Source: Nitrososphaerales archaeon TH5896
GTDB lineage: Archaea > Thermoproteota > Nitrososphaeria > Nitrososphaerales > Nitrososphaeraceae
Length of the DNA: 5,648 nt
Assembly: GCA_014523625.1 (NCBI GenBank)
Contig: JAATVP010000201.1
Location: 1-5,648, forward strand
Reading direction: 5' to 3'
Positions 1-5,507 of this stretch are shown piece after piece. The notes under the pieces are model-generated. The model was given only the letters and a program-made list of their open reading frames with translations. It did no database searches and was not told the origin of the DNA. Position 1 is the first letter of the stretch. Each line of letters starts with the position of its first letter. Position numbers and translations under genes: made by a program.

Positions 1-1
1 A

Positions 2-172
2 AAGGGGATTGCTCACCATCACGATCAAGTTAGGAGGGATGTAGGTTCTGTCTTCTTTAGATCTTCCAACAACAACGATAAGCTAGCGTTTCTTAATAAT
101 ATGGTAGGGGTATTTGAATACGAAATACTCGAAGAAGGAACGTCCAAAGGAAAAATCTGGGAGTGGAAATAA
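2..172 (+). CDS. C-terminal fragment of an unrecognised protein (5' end outside window)
   Basis: An open frame runs from the window edge to a TAA at 170-172 and gives 56 residues. The peptide begins KGIAHHHDQVRRDVGSVFF, continues through an Asn-rich SSNNND stretch and LAFLNNMVGVFEYEILEEG, and ends KGKIWEWK. The mix of charged residues, the alternating hydrophobic pattern of VGVFEYEIL (likely a beta strand) and the tidy basic/aromatic end look like the tail of a soluble globular protein. No membrane segment or signal is visible. The His-His-His run could be a metal site, but that is speculation. I do not recognise the family and assign no function. It is transcribed in the same direction as the pseudogene and pgk that follow. 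No obvious U-rich terminator follows the stop. That it is coding rests on the open frame and plausible protein composition only. Confidence 0.6.
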   Translation, partial: KGIAHHHDQVRRDVGSVFFRSSNNNDKLAFLNNMVGVFEYEILEEGTSKGKIWEWK

Positions 173-437
173 AACTTCGTTCTACTCATAAAATTGCTAT
201 ACAATCGCTGACTCTTCCTAATTCCTCGATATCAACTGGAACATAAACTTCGGATCCGATTCAGTGTGAAGATATCTCTGAAAACTACTTTTTCTATACG
301 AATATACATAAACCCTCAATCTCACTATTAAAAATTAAAGCTTGTTGCTGGATTCATTGTATTTGTAAGTCCCCATATTATTGGGGAAAGCTAGTATATT
401 GTCTTCATCCTTTTCGACCTTCCAAAAAGTTATCTAG

Positions 438-966
438 TTTCTTGTATCGATTTTGAATCGTCTAGCTGGGATCAAATTCGTTAAGAACAATGAAAAATCC
501 TTTTCAATCGAACTAAGAATAAGAAAATTAGGGATATTCACGGAGATCTATTTCTGAAAAACATATTAATTGTCAAGAACAGAAAATATTACTTGTATGA
601 CAGGATAGAATTTAGTGATTCTCTTAGATATGCAGACGTTGCAGAGGACATAGCTCATCTTTCTATGGATTTGACTACCGTGAAGATCTGCAAACACGCT
701 TTACGAAAGACTATGTATCAAGGAGTAAGGACTATTCACTGGAAAACATATTAGACTTCATGATTTGCTACAAAGCATTTGTCAGGGCAAAAGTTTCCTT
801 TTTTCAAGCAAGATAGGAGTGTATAAAACCTAAGAAATCTAAACTACTTAAGGAGGCAGACGCACACCTTCTACTTGCAGAAAAGTATCTTCAATATTTT
901 TGTACGAGCGGCACTAAATCTTGGAAGCGTCTATTGGCATATGTCTATCTTAAGAACATTCCATAA
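438..966 (+). pseudogene. Decayed COG2187-family kinase (aminoglycoside phosphotransferase-like)
   Basis: Joining three frames restores the C-terminal part of a protein of the COG2187 family (aminoglycoside phosphotransferase-fold putative kinases, substrate unknown). Frame 3 up to about 503 gives LNRLAGIKFVKNNEKSF. Frame 2, about 503-673, gives KKIRDIHGDLFLKNI, then YDRIEFSDSLRYADVAEDIA and HLSMDL. Frame 1, 673-966, gives DYREDLQTRFTKDYVSRSKD, then FMICYKAFVRAKVSFFQAR, a TAG at 814-816, and KLLKEADAHLLLAEKYLQYF to a TAA at 964-966. In this family the HGDLH..NI loop holds the catalytic Asp and a metal-binding Asn, and IEFnd..RyaDvaeD carries the second metal-binding Asp. Here the second His of HGDLH is Phe. 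The break near 673 looks like loss of one G (ttg gac read as ttgac). Fainter matches extend upstream: GKASI at 384-398 in frame 3, with a TAG at 435-437, and HCICKSPYYWG at 355-387 in frame 1. The N-terminal third is not recoverable. Several independent lesions argue against one sequencing error. No AAA/P-loop domain, which fused members carry, follows. Confidence 0.8.
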
Positions 967-1038
967 GACGAAGAGGCCCCCTGATATACCATAGATCAAG
1001 AAATCAGGAATTGTCAAATAATATTATGCATACGTAGA

Positions 1039-1055
1039 CGCTGCGTCACGCAGCG
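1039..1055. repeat. GC-rich perfect inverted repeat (8-bp arms around one base)
   Basis: The arms cgctgcgt (1039-1046) and acgcagcg (1048-1055) are exact reverse complements around a single C. As RNA it would fold as a 7-bp stem with a UCA loop. It is a GC-rich island in otherwise A/T-rich DNA. No run of T follows directly, so it does not look like a bacterial-type terminator. It could be a protein-binding site or a structural RNA element; its role is unknown. Confidence 0.55.
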
Positions 1056-1119
1056 ACTTGTACTAGTATTTAGCACGCCCTTCTTATTGTAAAAACTATG
1101 TTACCTATTTCCCTTGAAT

Positions 1120-1129
1120 TTTATATAAG
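1120..1129 (+). promoter_or_regulatory. Orphan TATA-like box upstream of a hairpin
   Basis: The sequence tttatataag is a good archaeal TATA-box match. With the usual distance of about 25 nt, transcription would start near 1148-1153, exactly where a small hairpin begins (aagactgac, loop tat, gtcagttt, 1153-1171, allowing one G-U pair). No sizeable ORF follows; an ATG at 1138 opens only 11 codons before TAA. The box could give pgk a leader of about 200 nt, or drive a short RNA ending in the U-rich stretch near 1229-1248. Seen from sequence only. Confidence 0.35.
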
Positions 1130-1316
1130 ATGTAAATATGAGTATCGAAAAAAGACTGACTATGTCAGTTTAAGTTAAACATTATCATTAGAGTTCCCCA
1201 CAAAAATATCTATCTCTTTAGTCACGAATAATCTCTTCTTTGTTTTCGCAAAATATCTGAGGAAATATGTTCTTGAGCCAATGTGCCGAAACAGCAATTA
1301 GAATCCGTGACAAGGC

Positions 1317-1323
1317 TTATAAT
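1317..1323 (+). promoter_or_regulatory. TATA-like box for pgk
   Basis: The sequence ttataat is centred about 30 nt before the pgk ATG at 1350. An archaeal TATA box places the start site about 25 nt downstream, so the mRNA would begin within a few bases of the ATG. No Shine-Dalgarno-like purine run precedes the ATG (gtatcaaaa), which fits a leaderless or very short-leader transcript. Confidence 0.5.
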
Positions 1324-1349
1324 CCGAACTCCATACTTACGTATCAAAA

Positions 1350-2546
1350 ATGATGAGAAGCATTTTAGAATTCGATGACTCGAATTACTATGGAAAAAAG
1401 GTGCTGATGAGAGTCGACTTCAACGTCAGCATAGATGATGGCGTAATTGGAGAGGATTATCGTATCAGAATGGCTATCCCAACTATTGAGTATCTAACTA
1501 AGCGAGGAGCTAAATTGATTTTGATGTCTCATCTGGGCCGTCCTAAGAGTTCCGAGAAAAGATACTCTCTAAGGCCTGTTACTCAAAGGCTTTCAGAAAT
1601 ACTTCCAGTCAATAAAGTCAGATTCGCCAATGAATGTGTTGGGAGTATAGCAGAAAAAGAAATTGATACTATGGATAAAGGAGATGTTCTCTTGTTAGAA
1701 AATCTCCGCTTTCATCAAGCAGAGGAGCTTAATGACCAGGAATTTTCTAATCATCTTGCTTCATTGGGGGATTTTTATGTCAACGATGCATTCAGTACTT
1801 CTCATAGAAAGCATGCTTCGACTTACGGCGCCGCTTCGCTTTTTGATAAGAGAGCAGCTGGATTGAATTTGAAGAGAGAGGTTGAATATTTGTCTATGAT
1901 AAGGGATAATCCGATTAAACCACTGATCCTTGTTGTAGGGGGAGTCAAGATAAAAGACAAAATCGGCGCCCTGGAGAACTTGTTACCAAAAGCTGATAAG
2001 CTGCTACTCGGGGGAGCAACTGCTTATACATTTCTGCTTGCAAATGGATCAAAAACCGGAAATTCACTTATAGATAATGAACATTTGGCATGGGCAACTG
2101 AGGCTCTATCTTCCTACGGTGAAAAAATAATGCTGCCTATTGATCACATAGTATCTACTTCGGTGAATGAAAGTTCTTCGGCAGTAGTGGTGGAGGGAGA
2201 TATTCCAGAAGGTTCAGCCGGGTTTGATATCGGGATTCAAACAGCTCAAAAGTATTCTTCAGAGATAGGAGGAAGCAGTTCAGGTACTATATTTTGGAAT
2301 GGCCCTATGGGTTCCTTCGAAATCCCAATGTTTGCAAATGGAACTATAAATATTGCAAAAAGCATGGCCCTTGCTTTTTGGCGTGGTTCAAAGACCTTAA
2401 TTGGTGGGGGGGATACCCTTCAGGCTATGAAGACATCGGGTGTTTCAGAAGGAGAAGTGAGTCATGTATCCACAGGAGGTGGTGCGACTCTTCGATTTCT
2501 AGCAGGTGACTCGATGCCCGGACTAGAAGTGCTTGATTTACATTGA
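1350..2546 (+). CDS. pgk: Phosphoglycerate kinase
   Basis: This enzyme reversibly transfers phosphate between ATP and 3-phosphoglycerate (1,3-bisphosphoglycerate + ADP on the other side). It acts in the cytoplasm, and in autotrophic archaea mainly in the gluconeogenic direction. At 398 residues it is a full-length two-domain PGK. The N-terminal substrate domain shows RVDFNV (21-26, with D23 and N25), R40, SHLGRPK (60-66), LLLENLRF (114-121) and NDAFSTSHRKHAST (145-158). The hinge/nucleotide domain shows GGVKIKDKI (197-205; K200 contacts nucleotide), WNGPMGSFE (316-324; E324), GGGDT (352-356) and the STGGGATLRFL glycine loop (G376-G378). All key residues are present, so it should be active. 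A mild oddity is GGVK where GGAK is usual. ATGs at 1350 and 1353 are adjacent; the first is chosen because it is the better fit to the TATA-like box about 30 nt upstream. A THUMP gene follows after 88 nt on the same strand and may share its transcript. Family assignment is certain; direction of flux is inferred. Confidence 0.97.
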   Translation: MMRSILEFDDSNYYGKKVLMRVDFNVSIDDGVIGEDYRIRMAIPTIEYLTKRGAKLILMSHLGRPKSSEKRYSLRPVTQRLSEILPVNKVRFANECVGSIAEKEIDTMDKGDVLLLENLRFHQAEELNDQEFSNHLASLGDFYVNDAFSTSHRKHASTYGAASLFDKRAAGLNLKREVEYLSMIRDNPIKPLILVVGGVKIKDKIGALENLLPKADKLLLGGATAYTFLLANGSKTGNSLIDNEHLAWATEALSSYGEKIMLPIDHIVSTSVNESSSAVVVEGDIPEGSAGFDIGIQTAQKYSSEIGGSSSGTIFWNGPMGSFEIPMFANGTINIAKSMALAFWRGSKTLIGGGDTLQAMKTSGVSEGEVSHVSTGGGATLRFLAGDSMPGLEVLDLH

Positions 2547-2634
2547 ACATGAAGAGTAGAAAGCATAATGAGAATGAACAGATTTAGTACAGCTCACGTG
2601 TAGGCTTGCGGGAAACTGATTCTGATGAGATATT

Positions 2635-3180
2635 ATGTTAAATAAATTCAATCTCATAGCGACAACCTATCGATACAGGGAGTTTGATGCTATAGATGAG
2701 ATGCTGGATCTGCTTGATGATATTGGTGACTCGGATGCTTTTTTTGAGGTTACAAATATTTCAGGATTAATTACGGGTAATACTCTCTTGGATCCTTTTC
2801 AGGTAATCGAAAAGTTCAAGGGTATAGTGCGTTCCGAAGACTGGCGGTTTAGGTATGTTTTGAGGGTTATTCCAATTGAATCCGTTACAGATTCCAATCC
2901 CTCTGATATAACAAAGGCGGCCACTGAGTTGTCCAAAAGGAAAATATCCTCTTCTGATTCATTTAAATTGTTAGTCGAAAAAAGGCATAATTCGTTTCTA
3001 AGGTCTTCAGATCTCATACACACTATTGCTAAGGAAATAGACAATCCAGTAGACCTAGATGTCCCAACCTGGATTGTGCTAATTGAAATTTTAGGGAACG
3101 TAACAGGAATAACCGTGCTACATCATGATCAAATATTCAATTCTACGTTCGAAAAAAGGGATATTAGCACCAATTCATAA
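2635..3180 (+). CDS. THUMP-domain RNA-binding protein (Tan1/COG1818-like)
   Basis: The protein has 181 residues and matches the stand-alone THUMP family, whose eukaryotic members Tan1/THUMPD1 bind tRNA and assist N4-acetylation of cytidine by a Nat10/Kre33-type acetyltransferase. In archaea the partner and target are less certain. The opening FNLIATTYRYRE.DAIDE (5-22), the segment TNISGLITGNTLLDPFQVIEKF (40-61, a strand plus helix), RYVLRVIPIE (73-82), VEKRHNSF (114-121) and the closing PVDLDVPTWIVLIEILG (138-154) give the alternating helix/strand layout of an N-terminal ferredoxin-like region plus THUMP domain. No catalytic domain, membrane segment or signal peptide is present, so it is probably an RNA-binding adaptor in the cytoplasm. 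The ATG at 2635 is chosen because FNLI starts right after it, as in relatives. No TATA box sits at the expected distance, and no U-rich terminator lies in the 88 nt after pgk, so read-through from pgk is likely. The family call is from recognition of the motifs; the acetylation role is inference. Confidence 0.82.
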   Translation: MLNKFNLIATTYRYREFDAIDEMLDLLDDIGDSDAFFEVTNISGLITGNTLLDPFQVIEKFKGIVRSEDWRFRYVLRVIPIESVTDSNPSDITKAATELSKRKISSSDSFKLLVEKRHNSFLRSSDLIHTIAKEIDNPVDLDVPTWIVLIEILGNVTGITVLHHDQIFNSTFEKRDISTNS

Positions 3181-3229
3181 ACGTAGTCCCTTAATTGGAA
3201 TGTAATGCAGATCAACAGGATTTGTATTC

Positions 3230-3252
3230 ACTCTTCATTTTATCTTCTTTTC
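3230..3252 (+). terminator. Pyrimidine/U-rich putative terminator after THUMP gene
   Basis: About 50 nt after the stop codon there is a dense pyrimidine stretch (actcttcattttatcttctt and onward) without a strong stem. Archaeal RNA polymerase commonly stops at U-rich tracts without a hairpin, which fits this position at the end of the pgk-THUMP unit. Confidence 0.4.
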
Positions 3253-3309
3253 CCAATGCAGAAGTATATTTTAATTACTTTACATTAGTGATGGTCTTTA
3301 GCTGATAAG

Positions 3310-3380
3310 GTGAATACTATTCTCGCTGAAGAATCTCTACCGGAGTAACATTCTACTTGATCGGTTTGTCTAGTATTCAC
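3310..3380. repeat. 10-bp inverted repeat upstream of the PIN gene, plus a third half-copy
   Basis: The arms gtgaatacta (3310-3319) and tagtattcac (3371-3380) are exact reverse complements, 51 nt apart. The core octamer gtattcac occurs once more at 3224-3231. All lie within 160 bp between the THUMP stop and the PIN promoter. The wide spacing makes a tight RNA hairpin unlikely and suits a pair of binding sites for a regulator, but no function is shown. Confidence 0.5.
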
Positions 3381-3440
3381 AGTTCTTTTCGTTCGTGCTA
3401 AAGCAGGGTAGTTACTTCGAGTTGACTAGTAGACAGTTGA

Positions 3441-3448
3441 TTTAATAC
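3441..3448 (+). promoter_or_regulatory. TATA-like box for the PIN gene
   Basis: The sequence tttaatac is centred about 29 nt before the ATG at 3473, the same geometry as for pgk. The predicted start site falls within a few bases of the ATG, so the message would be leaderless or nearly so. Confidence 0.5.
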
Positions 3449-3472
3449 CTACTAATTGATTTCATCAATATA

Positions 3473-3859
3473 ATGGAGGTAATGTGCGATACTAGCTTTA
3501 TGATGGTTCTTGGTTCGATCCCGTTGCGAAATATTGAAAGTATTGAATCATCTCTAGGTAGTCTGCATTTTACTGTTCCAAATAAAGTAGCTGACGAATT
3601 AAGACATCTAGAAAGCCATTCTGGCCCAAAGCGATCAAGAATGGCTAGGACAGCTCTATCTTTGATAGGGTCTAAATTCAACTTGATTAGTCTTCCTCAC
3701 TCAAAGTACGCCGACGAGGCCATCATAAAATATTCAAGTAGTCATAATTGCGCTGTAGCAACAATTGATAGGGAACTTAAAACTAGGTTAATTAAGAATA
3801 AAGTATTGGTGATAACATTGAGAGACAATAAATTAATTATTGGTAACCCCAAAGAATAA
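3473..3859 (+). CDS. PIN-domain ribonuclease, Fcf1/Utp24-like (COG1412-type)
   Basis: A single PIN domain fills the 128 residues. The four acidic residues that hold catalytic metal in PIN nucleases are in place: D6 in CDTSFMM, E42 in VADELRHLE, D81 in KYADEAIIKY and D99 in ATIDRELKTRL. The end, VLVITLRDNKLII, is the usual final strand followed by a short tail. The pattern of N-terminal CDTSF, ELRHLE, a basic GPKRSR segment and the ATIDREL strand resembles archaeal relatives of the eukaryotic rRNA-processing nuclease Fcf1/Utp24 more than VapC toxins. No antitoxin-like small gene sits directly upstream, which also argues against a toxin-antitoxin pair. The likely role is RNA cleavage, perhaps in pre-rRNA processing; the target is inferred. 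M1 is chosen because CDTSF follows immediately and the TATA-like box suits it. A second ATG at 3482 (M4) is preceded by GGAGGT inside codons 2-3, but the 1-2 nt spacing is too short for normal use. The gene converges on the secreted-protein gene. Confidence 0.85.
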   Translation: MEVMCDTSFMMVLGSIPLRNIESIESSLGSLHFTVPNKVADELRHLESHSGPKRSRMARTALSLIGSKFNLISLPHSKYADEAIIKYSSSHNCAVATIDRELKTRLIKNKVLVITLRDNKLIIGNPKE

Positions 3860-3865
3860 GCAATA

Positions 3866-3879
3866 CCAATTCGAATTGG
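3866..3879. repeat. 14-bp perfect palindrome after PIN stop codon
   Basis: The sequence ccaattcgaattgg is self-complementary across 14 bp and begins 7 nt after the PIN stop codon. As RNA only a weak CCAA/UUGG stem would form. About one palindrome this long is expected in every few windows of this size, so it may be chance. Confidence 0.4.
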
Positions 3880-4074
3880 AAATATGAGGTACTTTCTCAG
3901 AGCGCGACTTACTCTTCATCTGAGGAAACAGAAAAAATAACTTCAAGGCTTAAGAGTGTATGAGGCACTTTAAGAAGTCAATATTGATAATGTGTTCTAA
4001 CCTATTCTCTAGTATATTTGATGCTGCGTGTAGGTTTTAAGTATCATAGGGAAACCGAGCATTCAATTTGATAC

Positions 4075-4081
4075 AAAAAAA
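4075..4081 (-). terminator. U7 putative terminator (distal) for the secreted-protein gene
   Basis: Seven A on the plus strand read as a run of seven U in the minus-strand transcript, about 85-90 nt after the stop codon. It is a good archaeal-type U-tract and probably a back-up to the nearer U-rich stretch. Confidence 0.4.
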
Positions 4082-4124
4082 TAAGACGTCCTCACTCTAG
4101 TTATTACCTATAGGTACTACCTTT

Positions 4125-4138
4125 CAAAAACAAATAAG
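4125..4138 (-). terminator. U-rich putative terminator (proximal) for the secreted-protein gene
   Basis: On the minus strand this reads cttatttgtttttg, a U-rich tract starting 28 nt after the stop codon. A gggac/gtccc inverted repeat (4140-4150) lies just before it in the transcript. The combination is a plausible terminator. Confidence 0.45.
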
Positions 4139-4165
4139 AGGGACTGTCCCAATTCCTCTGTACGT

Positions 4166-5482
4166 TTAGGAATCTTCGATAAAAATATCTACCGTTCCTA
4201 GAACGCTTTCTAAGCCCTGATCGTCAATCGCTCTGTATGTGAAACTATCTGAGCCTACGTAGTCAGGATTTGGATAGTATAGAACACGATCTTGATCAGT
4301 CCCGGCTTTTAGAACACCATGCGTTGGGAGGTCAATAACCGAGTAATCCAATTCGTCAGGACTACTGAGGTCTGAACCTTTTAGCTCTATCTCCAAGGAA
4401 GATACAGAGGCTGCCTTAATGTTCAAGTCTTCGACTGATGGTGGAAGATTGGTGTTCGCGAACTGCTTTTGTACTCTGTCTTCATAGCCATCGACAACCA
4501 TCAAATCGGTTAGTTCAGTTATGTAATTGTCAGGTGTAATCTCAGTTGAGTTAGTCAACGAGGAAGAGGAAGCATTATTGTTAACATTCAGCAACTGCTC
4601 GGAAGGTTCTGATTGTCCGCTCGATGAGTTGTTATCAGATTGAGAGCCGGCCGCGGTGGGAGTTCCTACTCTAATTTCATTTATTGCTGCTGTATCATGT
4701 TGCTCATTATTGTCGTCGTTATTGCCAAAAACTGTAACTCTAATATACCTGCTATCAACATCTGTCAGGTCGTAAGTCTCTAATGCTTCAGTAGATCCGC
4801 TGCTCGTCCCCCTTAGAGCATCAGTAAATGTGGTTCCATCATCAGAAGTAGATATTACAAAGTTGTAGGATCTTTCATCTCCTTTGTCCCAAGCGATCCC
4901 TAAATTACAGACTGGTTCTACAGAACCTAAATCAGCTTGTATGAAAGACCCGAATCCCTCTTCCTCCCATTTTGTATCATAGTCGTTATCTAAAAGTTTC
5001 GCAAATACACTATCACTGTTATTGCCATCATCCTTGTTATCATCGTCATCATCGTCATTGTTAGCACTCCTAGTATCATCCATTCTGCTAGTGCTGATCA
5101 AATGGACATTAGAAGTTGATTCGATACAACCATCATCAACTTGCATAACATTTGATGCAACTTTTTCATCTAATGAATCAAGACTGGGCGTAGTGTGCTT
5201 AGTAATGGCGACATCAAAGCTTCTTTCTACACCACCGCTGCTATTTTGATACCAGACACACGGATGACCCATGCATGCAGCTATTAAACATACATCTTCG
5301 TTGCCGGTCTCGCATTGGATATCTAATTTTCGGTCATCATCACTGTTAGAAGTCGTTGCTAGTGCATTCTCGTATGCACCAAATAGAGCCAATTGTGCAA
5401 GGATTCCAAATACCCCAATTACCATTAGTATTGACCGTCGTCGATGAGTTAAGAATCCGATAGATGCCTTATTGTCGAACAT
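4166..5482 (-). CDS. Secreted F5/8 type C (discoidin) and cadherin/Ig-like domain protein
   Basis: The 438-residue protein starts with a classic signal sequence: THRRR (12-16), a hydrophobic core (about 17-36) and a probable cleavage after ALA (40-42). A Cys-containing segment follows (C57, C65, C70, C75). Residues about 117-273 form an F5/8 type C (discoidin) domain, a jelly-roll fold that binds carbohydrate or other surface ligands: AKLLDNDYDTKWEEEGFG, then FIQADLGSVEPVCNLGIAWD, SYNFVISTSDDGTTF and SRYIRVTVFGN ending in INEIRVG. A run of six Asp plus Asn/Lys (143-150) interrupts its N-terminal part. A Ser/Asn-rich linker (about 275-315) leads to a C-terminal cadherin-like/bacterial Ig domain (about 347-438), with PPSVED, DYSVIDLPTHGVLK, VLYYPNPDYVGSDSFTYRAI and a last strand TVDIFIED. 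No C-terminal membrane anchor is present. It is probably exported and attached to the cell surface or matrix; the ligand is unknown. M1 is chosen because it precedes the signal peptide and lies about 29 nt from a TATA-like box. Confidence 0.88.
   Translation of the reverse strand: MFDNKASIGFLTHRRRSILMVIGVFGILAQLALFGAYENALATTSNSDDDRKLDIQCETGNEDVCLIAACMGHPCVWYQNSSGGVERSFDVAITKHTTPSLDSLDEKVASNVMQVDDGCIESTSNVHLISTSRMDDTRSANNDDDDDDNKDDGNNSDSVFAKLLDNDYDTKWEEEGFGSFIQADLGSVEPVCNLGIAWDKGDERSYNFVISTSDDGTTFTDALRGTSSGSTEALETYDLTDVDSRYIRVTVFGNNDDNNEQHDTAAINEIRVGTPTAAGSQSDNNSSSGQSEPSEQLLNVNNNASSSSLTNSTEITPDNYITELTDLMVVDGYEDRVQKQFANTNLPPSVEDLNIKAASVSSLEIELKGSDLSSPDELDYSVIDLPTHGVLKAGTDQDRVLYYPNPDYVGSDSFTYRAIDDQGLESVLGTVDIFIEDS
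5034..5062 (-). repeat. GAT/GAC triplet tract encoding poly-Asp
   Basis: On the plus strand this is a run of tca/tcg triplets (atcatcgtcatcatcgtcat), encoding six consecutive Asp and flanking Asn/Asp residues on the minus strand. Such in-frame triplet tracts can change length by slippage without breaking the frame. It lies within the early part of the discoidin domain. Confidence 0.6.
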
Positions 5483-5507
5483 GACGAAATAAATTGTGAA
5501 TATTTGT

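Larger units (their letters stand above)
967..1349. other. Intergenic region between pseudogene and pgk
   Basis: No open frame of credible length or recognisable protein remnant is present on either strand. The stretch holds a loose inverted repeat (cctgat 980-985 / atcagg 1003-1008), a compact GC-rich palindrome at 1039-1055, a TATA-like box at 1120-1129 followed by a small hairpin at 1153-1171, a pyrimidine/U-rich stretch at about 1229-1248, and the pgk promoter near 1317-1323. Apart from these I see nothing in it. Confidence 0.6.
3181..3472. other. Spacer with repeated GTATTCAC/GTGAATAC motif
   Basis: No credible gene lies on either strand. The stretch contains a pyrimidine-rich, terminator-like run after the THUMP gene (3230-3252), an A/T-rich TATA-like patch at about 3265-3273, three copies of one octamer in mixed orientation (3224-3231, 3310-3317, 3373-3380), and the promoter of the PIN gene (3441-3448). 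Confidence 0.55.
3860..4165. other. Spacer between convergent genes
   Basis: About 306 bp with no credible gene on either strand. It contains the perfect palindrome ccaattcgaattgg at 3866-3879 just after the PIN stop, a second perfect palindrome tacctataggta at 4105-4116, two A-rich runs that read as U-rich terminators for the minus-strand gene (4125-4138 and 4075-4081), and a small gggac/gtccc inverted repeat at 4140-4150 next to that gene's stop codon. No clear T-run terminator for the PIN gene is visible on the plus strand. Confidence 0.55.

Noticed and set aside
370..387. Hairpin tcccca / tgggga with a 6-nt loop
   Set aside because: It lies within the probable pseudogene remnant, is only 6 bp and has no following U-run, so it is most likely chance.
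1138..1173. 11-codon ORF (MSIEKRLTMSV)
   Set aside because: Too short, overlaps the predicted start region and hairpin, and would begin before the expected transcription start of the upstream TATA-like box.
2294..2509. 71-codon open frame inside pgk
   Set aside because: Shadow frame within strongly conserved pgk motifs; the peptide has no family character.
2799..3044. 81-codon minus-strand open frame
   Set aside because: It lies wholly antisense to the THUMP gene, whose protein is clearly conserved.
3288..3329. Possible box C/D guide RNA: gtgatgg (C-like), ctga (D'), gtgaata (C'-like), ctga (D) following an A/T-rich patch
   Set aside because: The C and C' boxes are imperfect, and the spaces for guides (7 and 9 nt) are shorter than usual for archaeal C/D RNAs; no terminal stem is visible.
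3442..3681. 79-codon minus-strand open frame overlapping the PIN gene start
   Set aside because: Antisense shadow of the PIN coding region and its promoter; it was considered as an antitoxin but has no such features.
3473..3859. VapC toxin of a toxin-antitoxin pair
   Set aside because: No small antitoxin gene precedes it, and the motif pattern is closer to archaeal Fcf1-like PIN proteins; the upstream 291 bp is non-coding.
5022..5249. 75-codon plus-strand open frame rich in Ser/Leu
   Set aside because: Its composition is produced by the complementary strand of the Asp/Ser-rich secreted protein; not a real membrane peptide.
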